Positions 26,773-35,729 are shown, counted from the first letter of the stretch. The stretch: DNA of 47,255 nucleotides from a bacterium BMS3Bbin13 (GCA_002897735.1 BDTW01000047.1:1-47255); one strand, 5' to 3'. Numbers and translations are program-made. Notes: generated by a model from the letters alone, not told the origin.

Positions 26773-26863
26773 GGCCGGGCTCGCCCGGCCGACACCGTGG
26801 ATCTGCGCACCGGCGGTGTTGGAATCGCGCGGCGACGACGGCGGGGCGAGCCCCGCCCTACAG
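26769..26863. repeat. REPIN-like composite palindrome, copy A
   Basis: Two inverted REP arms (TGTAGGGCCGGGCTCGCCCG at the left and CGGGGCGAGCCCCGCCCTAC at the right) enclose a central segment containing 'CCGTGGATCTGCGCACCGG' and 'TGTTGGAATCGCGCGG'. The same ~95-bp plan recurs at 28964-29057 in the opposite orientation and, without its right arm, at 26982-27058. The left arm supplies the stop codon of the first XRE gene. Confidence 0.75.
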
Positions 26864-26981
26864 GTGCCGGTGTTGGCGACGGGCTTACCCGGCCGGGACT
26901 GCCCGAACGTCCGCCGGCGGTGTTCGTCGGGCTGACCCGATAACCCGACGTGCCAAGGTTCGCCCTCCGGGTCCCGTTGTC

Positions 26982-27058
26982 TGTAGGGCCGGGCTCGCCC
27001 GGCCGACACCGTGGATCTGCGCACCGGCGGTGTTGGAATCGCGCGGCGTTGTCGGCGG
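26982..27058. repeat. REPIN-like composite, copy B (right arm missing)
   Basis: The left REP arm and central segment are almost identical to copy A over about 65 bp, but the sequence diverges after 'GTCGGCGG' where the right arm should continue. It is therefore a truncated copy. It lies between the two XRE genes, within the spacer upstream of the second one. Confidence 0.7.
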
Positions 27059-27136
27059 CCTGTTGCCACTTATCTGCGCCATATTGATACGTTTTTCCCG
27101 TCGACAGCGACCCCGATTCTTCATGCAATACGGGGT

Positions 27137-27382
27137 ATGGAGGATCGCGCCCGAACCCGCCTGGCCCAACGCATCCGGTTCCTGCGCCGCTGCCGCGGCT
27201 GGTCCCAGGAAGTGCTCGCGGAACTGAGTGGCCTGCACCGCAGCTACATCGGCTCCGTGGAGCGCGCCGAGCGCAATATCAGCCTGGACAACATCGAGCG
27301 CATCGCGCACGCGTTGGGCGTCCCGATCCCCGACCTGCTGGCGGAACCGGAGGGCACGCCGCCCGCGGAGCGCGGCTCGTGA
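27137..27382 (+). CDS. XRE-family HTH regulator (copy 2)
   Basis: The 81-residue protein starts MEDRARTRLAQRIRFLRRCR and has the same HTH core as copy 1 ('GWSQEVLAELSGLHRSYIGS', then 'VERAERNISLDNIE'). DNA identity over the HTH is high, which points to a duplication. I chose ATG 27137, where homology begins. Its stop overlaps the GTG start of the next gene (GTGA), so the two are probably co-translated and the small regulator may control or act with that hypothetical protein. Confidence 0.82.
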   Translation: MEDRARTRLAQRIRFLRRCRGWSQEVLAELSGLHRSYIGSVERAERNISLDNIERIAHALGVPIPDLLAEPEGTPPAERGS

Positions 27383-27780
27383 AACCGGTGCCGCCGTGCC
27401 CTCCGGGCACCGGGGTGCGTCGCTGGCCGAGGCAGGCATTGGATGCCATGGCGGAGACGGTCGCGGCACAGTCCGGTGGGCGAGTGATGGACTGGGGGGT
27501 CGTACCCCACTCGCAGGCCGATGATCCGGCCGGTCACACGCTGTTGTACGTCACCGTGGGTACCCACCAGGATTCGCGCCCCGTGATCACCACGGTGACC
27601 GCCAGCTTGGCGGGCAACTTGGTCCCCGGCCCCGGATGGCACAACGAGGCGGAAGCACCGCCGTTCGCCGCGGTCCGCCGACACAGCTTCGAATACTTGT
27701 TCTGGCACTGTCACAGCGCCGATCCGGAACCGCTGCTCGAATACCTGCGCTGCTGCGGTGTCCTCGTCCTCGACCACTGA
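27379..27780 (+). CDS. Hypothetical protein coupled to an XRE regulator
   Basis: A 133-residue protein begins at GTG 27379, overlapping the HTH stop by 4 bp. I do not recognise the family. Visible features are a well-formed central region ('TLLYVTVGTHQDSRPVITTV', 'ASLAGNLVPGPGWHNEAEAP') and 'RRHSFEYLFWHCHSADPEPL' with several histidines and cysteines near the C terminus. There is no signal peptide or membrane segment, suggesting a soluble cytoplasmic protein. The pairing with an XRE gene resembles toxin-antitoxin or regulator-effector pairs, but no toxin fold is evident. Confidence 0.65.
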   Translation: MKPVPPCPPGTGVRRWPRQALDAMAETVAAQSGGRVMDWGVVPHSQADDPAGHTLLYVTVGTHQDSRPVITTVTASLAGNLVPGPGWHNEAEAPPFAAVRRHSFEYLFWHCHSADPEPLLEYLRCCGVLVLDH

Positions 27781-27846
27781 CCCCGGGGGGCCGGCGGGAC
27801 TCATGACCGGGTTCTCCGGAACGTCCTCCCCCGGATTCCGCTCCAG

Positions 27847-27960
27847 CCAGGCTACATCGTAGCCTGGATGCAGGCCGAAGGCCGAAATCCGGGAATTGCG
27901 GTGCCGGGAGAAACCCCATCCCCGGATTGCGCTTCGCTTTATCCGGGCTACATCGATGGC
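27847..27960. repeat. Intergenic palindromic repeat (GGCTAC/GTAGCC type)
   Basis: A perfect palindrome CCAGGCTAC-ATC-GTAGCCTGG lies at 27847-27867. It is followed by 'GAAATCCGGGA' and an inverted relative, 'CCCGGATTGCGCTTCGCTTT' then 'ATCCGGGCTAC', ending near 27953. This is a second class of dispersed intergenic palindrome, different from the REP copies. It sits between a plus-strand gene and the end of purC and may serve as a bidirectional transcription stop. Confidence 0.6.
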
Positions 27961-27993
27961 CCGGTGGGCATCGACGGGTCCATCAGCGGGAAT

Positions 27994-28881
27994 TCAAACG
28001 CCCGTGAGGCGTTGCTGCGCCTCACGGTATTTCTCCGCGGTACGGCGGATCACCTCCGCAGGCAGCGACGGGCCGGGTGCCGTCTTGTCCCAGTCGAGGG
28101 TCTCCAGATAGTCACGCACGTACTGTTTGTCGAAGCTCGGCGGACTGCTCCCGGGCCGATATTGATCGGCCGGCCAGAAGCGCGAGGAGTCCGGGGTAAG
28201 CACCTCGTCCATCAGCGTGAGCCGGCCCGTCTCGTCGAGGCCGAACTCGAACTTGGTGTCCGCAATGAGGATGCCGCGTGCGCGGGCGTAATCGGCCGCC
28301 TCGCCATAGATCCGCAGGCTGACCTCCCGTACCCGCTCCGCAAGATCCCGCCCCAACAGTTCGACGGTCCGTTCGAAGGCGATGTTCTGGTCGTGTTCAC
28401 CGGTCCCCGCCTTGGTGGACGGCGTGTAGATCGGCTCGGGGAGCCGGTCGGCCTGGCGCAGCCCGGCCGGGAGTTCGATGCCACACACGGCGCCGCAGCT
28501 TTGGTAGTCCTTCCACCCGGAACCGATGAGATAACCACGCACGATGGCCTCGACGGGTAACGGCTCGAGCCGGCGCACCACCACCGCCCGCCCGTCGATC
28601 GCGGCGCGCTGCGCGGCGTCGGCCACCACCTCTGCGAGGGGGGTATCCGTCAAATGGTTCCCGATCAGATCCTGCGTGCGGCGGAACCAGAAGTTGGAGA
28701 CCGCGGTCAGGACACGCCCCTTGCCGGGGATCGGGTCCGGAAGGATCACGTCGAAGGCCGAGAGCCGATCGGTGGTGACGATCAGCAACCGATCATCGCC
28801 CACATCGTAGAGGTCGCGCACCTTTCCCCGATGAAGCAACGCAAGGCCCTCCACCTCCGACTCGAACAGCGCGTCCACCAT
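27994..28881 (-). CDS. purC: Phosphoribosylaminoimidazole-succinocarboxamide synthase
   Basis: PurC joins CAIR and aspartate with ATP in purine synthesis. The 295-residue product has '[19 protein letters not shown]' at the N terminus, '[18 protein letters not shown]', '[19 protein letters not shown]'-like sequence and '[10 protein letters not shown]', all family signatures, and is of the longer SAICAR synthase type. An AGGAG site lies just before the ATG. It is transcribed away from the RuBisCO operon remnants and appears to be a single-gene unit; its link to the neighbours is not functional in an obvious way. Confidence 0.96.
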   Translation of the reverse strand: MVDALFESEVEGLALLHRGKVRDLYDVGDDRLLIVTTDRLSAFDVILPDPIPGKGRVLTAVSNFWFRRTQDLIGNHLTDTPLAEVVADAAQRAAIDGRAVVVRRLEPLPVEAIVRGYLIGSGWKDYQSCGAVCGIELPAGLRQADRLPEPIYTPSTKAGTGEHDQNIAFERTVELLGRDLAERVREVSLRIYGEAADYARARGILIADTKFEFGLDETGRLTLMDEVLTPDSSRFWPADQYRPGSSPPSFDKQYVRDYLETLDWDKTAPGPSLPAEVIRRTAEKYREAQQRLTGV

Positions 28882-28963
28882 GGCTCCTCTCGCATCCTCA
28901 GTCCGCTGATCCGAACACCGCCGCGCGACCCGTCACCGGCCGCATCACCAACACCGGGCCACC

Positions 28964-29057
28964 TGTAGGGCGGGGCTCGCCCCGCCGACAACGCCGCGCG
29001 GTTCCACACCGCCGGTGCGTAGATCCACGGCGTCGGCCGGGCGAGCCCGGCCCTACA
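28964..29057. repeat. REPIN-like composite palindrome, copy C (inverted)
   Basis: This is the reverse-oriented counterpart of copy A: GGGCGGGGCTCGCCCCGCC, a central segment with 'CACCGCCGGTGCGTAGATCC', then CGGCCGGGCGAGCCCGGCCC. It fills the spacer between cbbO and purC. Both arms are intact and could fold into one long hairpin. Confidence 0.75.
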
Positions 29058-29096
29058 GACAACCGGGCCCGGCGGGTGAACCCTCGGCGCGCCGGG

Positions 29097-31442
29097 TTAC
29101 CGCGTCAGCCCGACGAACACCGCCGGCAGGCGTTCAGGCAGGCGCTGCACGTGATCGACCACGCTGTAGCCCCGCGGGCCGAAGATCCTCGGCACGTATT
29201 CGTCGGCGTCGCTGTCCAGGGTCAGACAGTAGGTGAACACGCCGCGCGTGGCGAGTTCCTCGACCGCCTTCTTGGTATCCCGGCGCAGATATTGCGGGTC
29301 GCGGACGTCGATGTCCGCCGGTTCCCCGTCGCTGACCAGGAGCAACAGCTTCTTGCGTTCCGGGCGTCGCAGCAGGAAGCCGGCGGCGTGGCGCATCGCG
29401 GCCCCCATACGTGTAGAGAGCCCCCCGCGCATACCCGCGAGCCGCGCCTTCACCTTCTCGTCGTAGGGCTGATCGAAATCCTTGAACCGGAAATACTGAA
29501 CGTCGTGTCGCCCGTCCGAGGCAAAGCCGTGCACGGCGAACGGATCGCCGATGCCGTCGATCGCCCAGGCGAGCAGGACGGTGGCCTCGCGCGCGAGTTG
29601 TACTACCGGGCGGTCGCTGTCGCCGAGCGTCTCGTTGGTCGACTCCGAGAGGTCCAGCAGGACGAGCACGGCGAGGTCCCGGGTCTTGCGGATGTGGCGG
29701 AGGTGGATCCGCGTATCGGGGCTTTGCCCCATACGCAGGTCGACCATGGCGCGAATCGCGGCGTCCAGGTCGATCTCGTCGCCGCTCTCCTGGCGGCGCA
29801 GGCGGATCACGCCCTCGGGCTGGAGGCTGTCGATCACGTGTTTGATTCGCGAGGCCAGCGGTTTGTATTCGTCGAGCACGCGGTCGATATCCGCCGGGTC
29901 GCCGCGCGGCTGGCGCTTCTCCAGCACCGTGACCCAGTCGGGGCGGTGGAGCTGGATCCGGTAGTCCCACTCCGGGTAGTGGTGGGGCTCACTGACCGGC
30001 TCGCGACCCTCCAGCCGGTTGATACTAACCCCTTCCGGATCACCGTCGCGGAAGAACTCGGTCTCCAGGGTCCAGATCTCCTGGGCGTCGTCGCCGGCCA
30101 GTTCGCAGTCGAGTTCGTTGGCCATCTCCACCACCGAGACGGTACGCCGCACCTGTCGTTGGCTGGCCGGCACATACTCCACCCCCTCGTCCCAGACGTT
30201 TTCCGCGAACGACCAGATGAAGCGGTTGTCGTCGCGGTAGGGGATCGCCAGCGACTCCAGCACCCTCAGGCCCGGAATCGCGGCGTGCCCGCCCAGCCGG
30301 TTGATGAAGATCACCCCCAGGTCCCAGCTCAGGGCGTTGTCGCGCGGACGCACTGCGAATTCCGTACGGAACGCCGAGGCCGCCTCACGCACCCAGGGGT
30401 CCGGGTCCTCGTAGGATTCATCCAGGAGCGCGTGGGCGCAGCGCTCGATGAGGTCCACGACGGGATCGGTCGGGCAACCCACTTCGCGCGCCTTTTCGTG
30501 GAAGGAGATCCACAACGGTCCCAGGCCCGGGAATTCGCGGATCGCTAAGCGTTCGATGCGCGCGTCCTCGAACAGCCCGATGAAGACCATCTGCGTCGGC
30601 GTCAGGGCCTCGGCGTCGATCGGGCGCTCGGTATAGGCGATGTGCGCCGCTGCGTGGGCGGCCGCCGCACGGTAGAGCAGCGCACCCGGGATACCCGCGT
30701 AGTCGTCGTAGGCGTCCGGCAGGTGGATCACCCGGTGCTCGATGAACGGCCGGTAGCCCTCGCGCGCTTCGTAGTCCCCGGAAGTCGGGCGCAGAAAGAA
30801 ATCCCGTCCCCACAGGGCGCGCAGATAGAAGTTCAGGCGCCGGTGCTGATCGACGAACAGCGTGCCGCGCCGCTCCTGCTGGAGCACCGCGCGGCTGTCG
30901 CTCGATTCCAGCGCGAAGTAGTCGACCTGCGTCGTAAAATCACGGGCGTGGGCCTGCGCGCCCCAGTTGGCCCAGCGGCGCAATCCGCCAAGGGTGAGCT
31001 TGGTCAACAGGGCGTCGAGATGCTCGAGCATGGGCCGCAGCCCGCGCGGCACCTTGGCGGAGAGTTGGTGGATCAGCCCGAGATAGGAGCGCAGCAGTTG
31101 CGCGTCGGCGAGACGCCGCGCGGCGATCGGGAGCGTGGCGAACAGCAGCGCGATCACCTGCCCGCTCACCATCGAGGAGAGCTTCATCGCGGCCGTGACG
31201 CAGTCCGGGATGATGTCCTCGCCGACGGCGTTGACCACGGCGGGCATCGTCTCCAGATACGAGATAACCAGATCGGTGCCGCGCCCCAGTTCGCACAGGG
31301 CGCGCGCGCCTTCGAGATAATTGCGCACGCCCGTCGGCGACATCACCCGCGCCGCTTCGGTGAAGCTCGCGTCGAAGGTGTCGCGCACCGCCGGCGTGAC
31401 CTTTTCCAGGAACGGGCGGTAGTCCTCGAGATCGATGCTCAT
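29097..31442 (-). CDS. cbbO: CbbO, von Willebrand A subunit of the RuBisCO activase
   Basis: CbbO works with the AAA+ protein CbbQ to strip inhibitory sugar phosphates from form I RuBisCO. The 781-residue protein has a long helical N-terminal part and a C-terminal VWA domain with an intact MIDAS 'DLSES' (D597, S599, S601), a later 'VSDGEPADI' and a conserved end 'PERLPAVFVGLTR'. The VWA domain is thought to contact RuBisCO and the N-terminal part the CbbQ ring. It is the last gene of the cbbLSQ-cyt-cyt-cbbO series. A decayed duplicate of its 5' portion survives upstream between the cytochrome genes. Confidence 0.93.
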   Translation of the reverse strand: MSIDLEDYRPFLEKVTPAVRDTFDASFTEAARVMSPTGVRNYLEGARALCELGRGTDLVISYLETMPAVVNAVGEDIIPDCVTAAMKLSSMVSGQVIALLFATLPIAARRLADAQLLRSYLGLIHQLSAKVPRGLRPMLEHLDALLTKLTLGGLRRWANWGAQAHARDFTTQVDYFALESSDSRAVLQQERRGTLFVDQHRRLNFYLRALWGRDFFLRPTSGDYEAREGYRPFIEHRVIHLPDAYDDYAGIPGALLYRAAAAHAAAHIAYTERPIDAEALTPTQMVFIGLFEDARIERLAIREFPGLGPLWISFHEKAREVGCPTDPVVDLIERCAHALLDESYEDPDPWVREAASAFRTEFAVRPRDNALSWDLGVIFINRLGGHAAIPGLRVLESLAIPYRDDNRFIWSFAENVWDEGVEYVPASQRQVRRTVSVVEMANELDCELAGDDAQEIWTLETEFFRDGDPEGVSINRLEGREPVSEPHHYPEWDYRIQLHRPDWVTVLEKRQPRGDPADIDRVLDEYKPLASRIKHVIDSLQPEGVIRLRRQESGDEIDLDAAIRAMVDLRMGQSPDTRIHLRHIRKTRDLAVLVLLDLSESTNETLGDSDRPVVQLAREATVLLAWAIDGIGDPFAVHGFASDGRHDVQYFRFKDFDQPYDEKVKARLAGMRGGLSTRMGAAMRHAAGFLLRRPERKKLLLLVSDGEPADIDVRDPQYLRRDTKKAVEELATRGVFTYCLTLDSDADEYVPRIFGPRGYSVVDHVQRLPERLPAVFVGLTR

Positions 31443-31478
31443 GGCATCGCGACCCTCACACCCCGGTCGATTCGGGTC

Positions 31479-31841
31479 TTACTTGGTGTCGAGACCGAGA
31501 ATCATCTCGGCGAGCTTCTTGGCCTGGGCCGGGGTGGTCTGACCCGGGGGCATCGGGAGCGAACCCCAGATGCCGGAACTGCCGCCGGCGATACGTTTGG
31601 CCACCTCCGCGACCGCCCCCGCCTTACCCTTGTACTTCTTGGCCACGGAGATCCACGACGGCCCCACCACCGTATAGTCGAACGCGTGGCAGCCCGTGCA
31701 CACGAGCCCGTTGGCCTCTAGGTAGGAATCGATCTTGGCGGCAGCCGCCCGGTTCCCCCCCGCCGCGATCGCCGGCTGCAGGAAGGCGGCAAAGGTCAGC
31801 GCCCCGGCCACTGCGGTGAACCTCGTACGAAACCTGCTCAT
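31479..31841 (-). CDS. Exported monohaem cytochrome c (copy A, next to cbbO)
   Basis: The 120-residue protein has a signal peptide (about residues 1-27, 'AGALTFAAFLQPAIAAG'), a haem site C48-T-G-C-H52 and a C-terminal 'LPMPPGQ' that supplies the likely axial methionine, as in class I c551/c552-type cytochromes. It would be a small periplasmic electron carrier. It starts after an AGGAGG-like site and ends 36 bp before cbbO. The gene is a tandem duplicate of the cytochrome at 32189-32545. Its position within a RuBisCO operon is unusual: a link between respiratory electron supply and carbon fixation is plausible but unproven. Confidence 0.9.
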   Translation of the reverse strand: MSRFRTRFTAVAGALTFAAFLQPAIAAGGNRAAAAKIDSYLEANGLVCTGCHAFDYTVVGPSWISVAKKYKGKAGAVAEVAKRIAGGSSGIWGSLPMPPGQTTPAQAKKLAEMILGLDTK

Positions 31842-31865
31842 GGTAGGTCCTCCGATCGAGGTGCA

Positions 31866-32052
31866 TTCCCCGGAAATCGGCCGTAAGAAGAAATCCCCGC
31901 CCCAAAGGGCACTCAGACAGAAACTCAGGCGCCGGTGCTGATCGGAGAACAGCGTGCCGCGCCGCCTCGGTAGCTCGCGCCGAAGGCGTCACGCACTACC
32001 GGCGCGATCTTCCCCGGGAACGGGCGGTAATCTTCGGGATCGAGACTCGCGG
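31866..32052 (-). pseudogene. Decayed cbbO fragment between the two cytochrome genes
   Basis: Bases 31866-31962 match cbbO 30775-30888 and bases about 31963-32052 match cbbO 31353-31440, in the same orientation, each with scattered substitutions. The two parts are joined by a deletion of about 460 bp at a short shared CGCGCCGC. The cbbO start codon is lost. This is the remnant of a second cbbO 5' region left by tandem duplication of a cbbO/cytochrome unit. Confidence 0.8.
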
Positions 32053-32188
32053 TGTTGCGGGCGAATCGCGGCCCCACACCCCGGCCGACCTTCGGTCCCG
32101 GCCCGGGCGGACACCCCGCCGGGGCTCGTTCATCGCAGTGAGCGGCACGGGGCCGCCCCGGGCGGGGCGGCCCCGGCCGATCCGGGCC

Positions 32189-32545
32189 TTAGTCGAGACT
32201 GAGAATCATCTCGGAGAGCTTCTTGGCCTGGGCCGGGGTGGCCTGACCCGAGGGCATCGGGACCGAACCCCAGACGCCGGAACTGCCGTCGGCGATACGC
32301 TTGGCCACGTCCGCAGTCGCCCCCGCCTTACCCTTGTACTTCTTGGCCACGGCGTCAAAAGCCGGCCCCATCACCTTGTGGTCGATCGCGTGGCAGCCCA
32401 TGCACGAGAGTCCGTTGGACTCCACATAGGAGTTGATCTTGGCGGCATCCGCCTTGCTCACTCCGGCCATGGCCGCCGGCTGCAGGAAGGCAGCAAGTGC
32501 CAGTGTCCCGGCCGCCGCGGTGAACATCGTACGAAACCTGCTCAT
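32189..32545 (-). CDS. Exported monohaem cytochrome c (copy B, next to cbbQ)
   Basis: The 118-residue protein begins MSRFRTMFTAAAGTLALAAF, has a signal peptide to about residue 27, a haem motif C48-M-G-C-H52, and 'SVPMPSGQATP' with the probable axial methionine. It is the closest relative of copy A (nearly the same signal peptide and C terminus). The start ATG 32545 was chosen for the signal peptide and the GGAGG-type site upstream. It lies 168 bp after cbbQ. The haem-proximal residues differ somewhat between copies (CTGCHAFD versus CMGCHAID), so redox properties may have diverged. Confidence 0.9.
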   Translation of the reverse strand: MSRFRTMFTAAAGTLALAAFLQPAAMAGVSKADAAKINSYVESNGLSCMGCHAIDHKVMGPAFDAVAKKYKGKAGATADVAKRIADGSSGVWGSVPMPSGQATPAQAKKLSEMILSLD

Positions 32546-32713
32546 GGTATATCCTCCGATTAGAAGTAGATGCTCCACAAAAGCATAGGTTACCACCCGC
32601 GCCGGCGCGACCGCGGCACGCAACCGCAACGCCCCGCCAACACCAAACGATTCATCATACCAGCCTCTCCGCGCCCGGGCACTTGGCCGGGATCAATTCC
32701 CGGCGAGTGCCTA

Positions 32714-33514
32714 TCAGAAATACGTCCCGACCGCCGCATCCAGCGTGTCGCGCATGTCCGGGTCGTCGGTGATCGGGCGCACCAGCGTCATCCGACACGC
32801 GACCCTGGGGGCGATCCCCTTGGCGATGAGTCGGCCCGCGTAGACCAGCAGCCGGGTGGAGATCCCCTCGTCCAGCCCGTGGCCCTTGAGGTTGCGGGCC
32901 CGGTGGGAGATCGATACCAGCTTCCCGGCCAGCTCTGCGTCGATGCCGGCCTCGTGCGCCACGATCTCCGCCTCGACCTCGGCCGGCGGGTAGTCGAAGT
33001 CGAGCGCTCCGAAGCGCTGCTTGGTCGACTGCTTGAGGTCCTTCATCAGGCTCTGGTAGCCGGGATTGTACGAGATGACGAGCTGGAAATCCGGGTGCGC
33101 CGTCACCACCTCGCCCTTCTTCTCCAGCGGCAGCGTGCGCCGGTGGTCGGTGAGCGGATGGATCACCACGGTGGTGTCCTGGCGCGCCTCGACGATCTCG
33201 TCGAGATAGCAGATCGCGCCGATGCGCGCCGCGACCGTCAGCGGGCCGTCCTTCCAGTGGGTGCCATCGGCGTCCAGCAGATAGCGCCCGACCAGATCCG
33301 AGGCGCTCATGTCTTCGTTGCAGGCCACCGTGATCAGCGGACGCTCCAGCTTCCAGGCCAAGTACTCCACGAAGCGGGTCTTGCCGCAGCCCGTGGGACC
33401 CTTGAGCATGACCGGCATGCGCGCGGCATAGGCGGCCTCGTAGAGTTCGATCTCGTCGCCCACCGCCCGGTAATAGGGCTCTTCCGGGATTCGGTATTGT
33501 CCCACCTCGGACAT
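32714..33514 (-). CDS. cbbQ: CbbQ, AAA+ subunit of the RuBisCO activase
   Basis: CbbQ is a MoxR-type AAA+ ATPase; hexamers with CbbO remodel inhibited RuBisCO. The 266-residue protein starts [15 protein letters not shown], has Walker A 'GPTGCGKT' at 39-46, Walker B 'ICYLDEI' (D105, E106) and sensor region 'VISYNPGYQ'. ATG 33514 was chosen because it has an AGGGGG site six bases upstream and gives the normal family length; earlier ATGs at 33529 and 33568 are in frame. It follows cbbS by about 190 bp, a spacer that contains a strong hairpin. Confidence 0.95.
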   Translation of the reverse strand: MSEVGQYRIPEEPYYRAVGDEIELYEAAYAARMPVMLKGPTGCGKTRFVEYLAWKLERPLITVACNEDMSASDLVGRYLLDADGTHWKDGPLTVAARIGAICYLDEIVEARQDTTVVIHPLTDHRRTLPLEKKGEVVTAHPDFQLVISYNPGYQSLMKDLKQSTKQRFGALDFDYPPAEVEAEIVAHEAGIDAELAGKLVSISHRARNLKGHGLDEGISTRLLVYAGRLIAKGIAPRVACRMTLVRPITDDPDMRDTLDAAVGTYF

Positions 33515-33654
33515 GAAGGCCCCCTGCATCTGCGTAGGTAAAAAATCCTTGCGAGCAACCCCGATCACGGGGAAGCAAGCACGGCGCGTCCACCTGTTTC
33601 CATTCGACCGCCCGACGCGCCGTACACGCGGACGTCGCGGCGCCCCGGCAAGAG

Positions 33655-33685
33655 GGCCCCCACCCGGCAGGTCCGGACGGGGGCC
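33655..33685 (-). terminator. Hairpin between cbbS and cbbQ
   Basis: GGCCCCC (33655-33661) pairs with GGGGGCC (33679-33685), with an inner CCGG/CCGG pair in the loop. There is no T-run. Such hairpins after the RuBisCO small-subunit gene usually stabilise the cbbLS mRNA or reduce readthrough, which would explain much higher levels of CbbLS than CbbQO. Confidence 0.5.
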
Positions 33686-33707
33686 GCGGAGACGGCCCGC
33701 CGTCAGA

Positions 33708-34067
33708 TCACGTCTTGATCGGCCCCCGGTAGATCACCATCGCGGCGCCCTGGGACTGCTTATAGGTATCATAGCCGACGAGCCGCACATGGTGGGTCGG
33801 ATTGGCCTTGTGACAGGCCTCCGCCTCGGCCAGGATGCGGTCCACATCGGTCTCGCCGAACATGGGCAGCTTCCACATGTACCAGTAGTAGCCGGTGGCG
33901 TTCTCCGGCTCGGTATGCTCGATCGCCGGATTCCAGCCCTTCTTCACGATGTACTCCACCTGCTTGTGGATCTTTTTCTTGTCCATCTCCGGCAGGTAGG
34001 AGAAGGTCTCGAACTTGCGGCTGGCGGGGTCGCTCAGCCGCGACGGGTAATCCTGCAATTCGCTCAT
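33708..34067 (-). CDS. cbbS: RuBisCO small subunit, form IA
   Basis: The 119-residue small subunit begins [20 protein letters not shown] and includes '[20 protein letters not shown]', '[11 protein letters not shown]', '[15 protein letters not shown]' and '[16 protein letters not shown]', all standard for form I small subunits. ATG 34067 follows an AGAGGA-type site and gives the normal length; the upstream in-frame ATG was not used. It assembles with CbbL as L8S8 and lies 76 bp after cbbL. Confidence 0.97.
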   Translation of the reverse strand: MSELQDYPSRLSDPASRKFETFSYLPEMDKKKIHKQVEYIVKKGWNPAIEHTEPENATGYYWYMWKLPMFGETDVDRILAEAEACHKANPTHHVRLVGYDTYKQSQGAAMVIYRGPIKT

Positions 34068-34143
34068 CTCGATGCTTCCTCTTCCAATCGGTTCGGCGCC
34101 GTGCCGCACGCCCGCTGCCCCGGGGTACGGCACGGTGCGGGGA

Positions 34144-35568
34144 TCACTTGTGGGCGACGTCCAGCTTGTCCACGGTGTCGAACTCGAACTTGATCTCCTT
34201 CCAGGTCTCCATCGCCGCCTTCAGCTCCGAGCTGTGCTTGGCCGCGGCGGTGAGGATCTCCTTACCCTCCTTTTCGAGTTCCCGGCCCTCGTTGCGGGCC
34301 TCCACGCAGGCCTCCAGGGCCACGCGATTGGCCGCGGCGCCCGCGGCGTTGCCCCACGGATGCCCGAGGGTGCCGCCGCCGAACTGGAGCACCGAGTCGT
34401 CCCCGAAGATGCTCACCAGGGCCGGCATGTGCCAGACGTGGATGCCGCCGGAGGCCACCGGGAACACGCCCGGCATGGAGCCCCAGTCCTGGTCGAAGAA
34501 CAGGCCCCGGCTGCGGTCCTCCTTGATGAAGCGATCGCGCATGATGTCGATCCAGCCGAGCGTCGCGGCCCGGTCGCCCTCGAGCTTGCCCACGACGGTG
34601 CCCGAGTGCAGGTGATCGCCCCCCGACAGGCGCAGGATCTTGGTCAGCACCCGGAAGTGGATACCGTGCTTGGGGTGGCGGTCGAGCACCGCGTGCATGG
34701 CGCGGTGGATGTGCAGCAGCATGCCGTTGTCCCGGCACCAGTTGGCCAGGCCGGTGTTGGCACAGAACCCGCCGGTGATGTAATCGTGCATGATGATGGG
34801 CATGCCGAGTTCCTTGGCGTACTCGGCCCGCTGGTACATCGCCTCCGGAGTCGGCGCGGTCACGTTGCAGTAGTGACCCTTGCGCTCGCCGGTCTCGGCC
34901 TCGGCCTTGTGGATAGCCTCGGCCACGAACAAGAAGCGGTCGCGCCAGCGCATGAACGGCTGCGAATTGACGTTCTCGTCGTCCTTGGTGAAATCCAGGC
35001 CGCCGCGCAGACACTCATAGACGGCGCGGCCGTAATTCTTCGCGGACAACCCGAGCTTCGGCTTGATCGTGCAGCCGAGCAGCGGACGGCCGTACTTGTT
35101 GAGTTTGTCACGCTCGACCCGGATGCCGTTGGGCGGCCCGCCGCAGGTCTTCACGTAGGCGATCGGGATACGCAGATCCTCCAGGCGCAGGTGGCGCAGG
35201 GCCTTGAAGCCGAACACGTTGCCCACCAGGGAGGTGAACACGTTCACCACCGAGCCCTCCTCGAAGAGGTCGATGGGGTAGGCCACGAAGGCGTAGAAAG
35301 ACTCATCGTCGCCCGGCACGTCCTCGATACGGTAGGCGCGGCCCTTGTAGTAGTCGAGATCGGTCAGCAGATCGGTCCACACCGTGGTCCAGGTCCCGGT
35401 CGAGGACTCGGCCGCCACCGCCGCAGCGGCCTCCTCGCGCGCCACGCCCGGCTGCGCGGTAACCTTGAAGCAGGCCAGGATGTCGGTATCGGAGACCGGG
35501 TAGTCCGGTTCCCAATAGGTTTCGCGGTACTCCTTGACGCCCGCCTGATAGGTTTTCTTGGTCGACAT
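34144..35568 (-). CDS. cbbL: RuBisCO large subunit, form IA
   Basis: The 474-residue subunit carboxylates ribulose-1,5-bisphosphate. Active-site parts are all present: '[16 protein letters not shown]' (K169, K171), the carbamylated lysine in '[11 protein letters not shown]' (K195), 'HIHRAMHAV' and '[15 protein letters not shown]'. Pairing with cbbQ and cbbO and the absence of carboxysome genes fit the IAq (non-carboxysomal) class. The start ATG 35568 is preceded by a GGAGGA site. The frame stays open in the opposite direction of cbbR and ilvD, but that is an antisense artefact. The promoter at 35702-35729 gives a leader of about 125 nt. Confidence 0.98.
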   Translation of the reverse strand: MSTKKTYQAGVKEYRETYWEPDYPVSDTDILACFKVTAQPGVAREEAAAAVAAESSTGTWTTVWTDLLTDLDYYKGRAYRIEDVPGDDESFYAFVAYPIDLFEEGSVVNVFTSLVGNVFGFKALRHLRLEDLRIPIAYVKTCGGPPNGIRVERDKLNKYGRPLLGCTIKPKLGLSAKNYGRAVYECLRGGLDFTKDDENVNSQPFMRWRDRFLFVAEAIHKAEAETGERKGHYCNVTAPTPEAMYQRAEYAKELGMPIIMHDYITGGFCANTGLANWCRDNGMLLHIHRAMHAVLDRHPKHGIHFRVLTKILRLSGGDHLHSGTVVGKLEGDRAATLGWIDIMRDRFIKEDRSRGLFFDQDWGSMPGVFPVASGGIHVWHMPALVSIFGDDSVLQFGGGTLGHPWGNAAGAAANRVALEACVEARNEGRELEKEGKEILTAAAKHSSELKAAMETWKEIKFEFDTVDKLDVAHK

Positions 35569-35701
35569 GTGTCTTCCTCCGTCATCACGAGATGTTCGGT
35601 CCGCGCCGCGCCGGGCTGCACAAACCGGGAATTTGCGGGTCCGGCCCCGTGATCCACGGAAACGGCCGAGCACGATATCCATGCCAGTGTTCGTGATCGC
35701 C

Positions 35702-35729
35702 AGTATAAATCGGCGAACCATAATGTAAA
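35702..35729 (-). promoter_or_regulatory. cbbL promoter (sigma-70 type)
   Basis: On the minus strand TTTACA (35724-35729; five of six consensus bases) and TATACT (35702-35707; five of six) are separated by 16 bp. This is the best promoter in the window. The surrounding ~70 bp are very A/T-rich in an otherwise GC-rich region. Confidence 0.65.

Noticed and set aside
26769-27058. REP copies as a short CRISPR-like array
   Set aside because: The units are palindromic, unevenly spaced and occur in both orientations elsewhere in the window.
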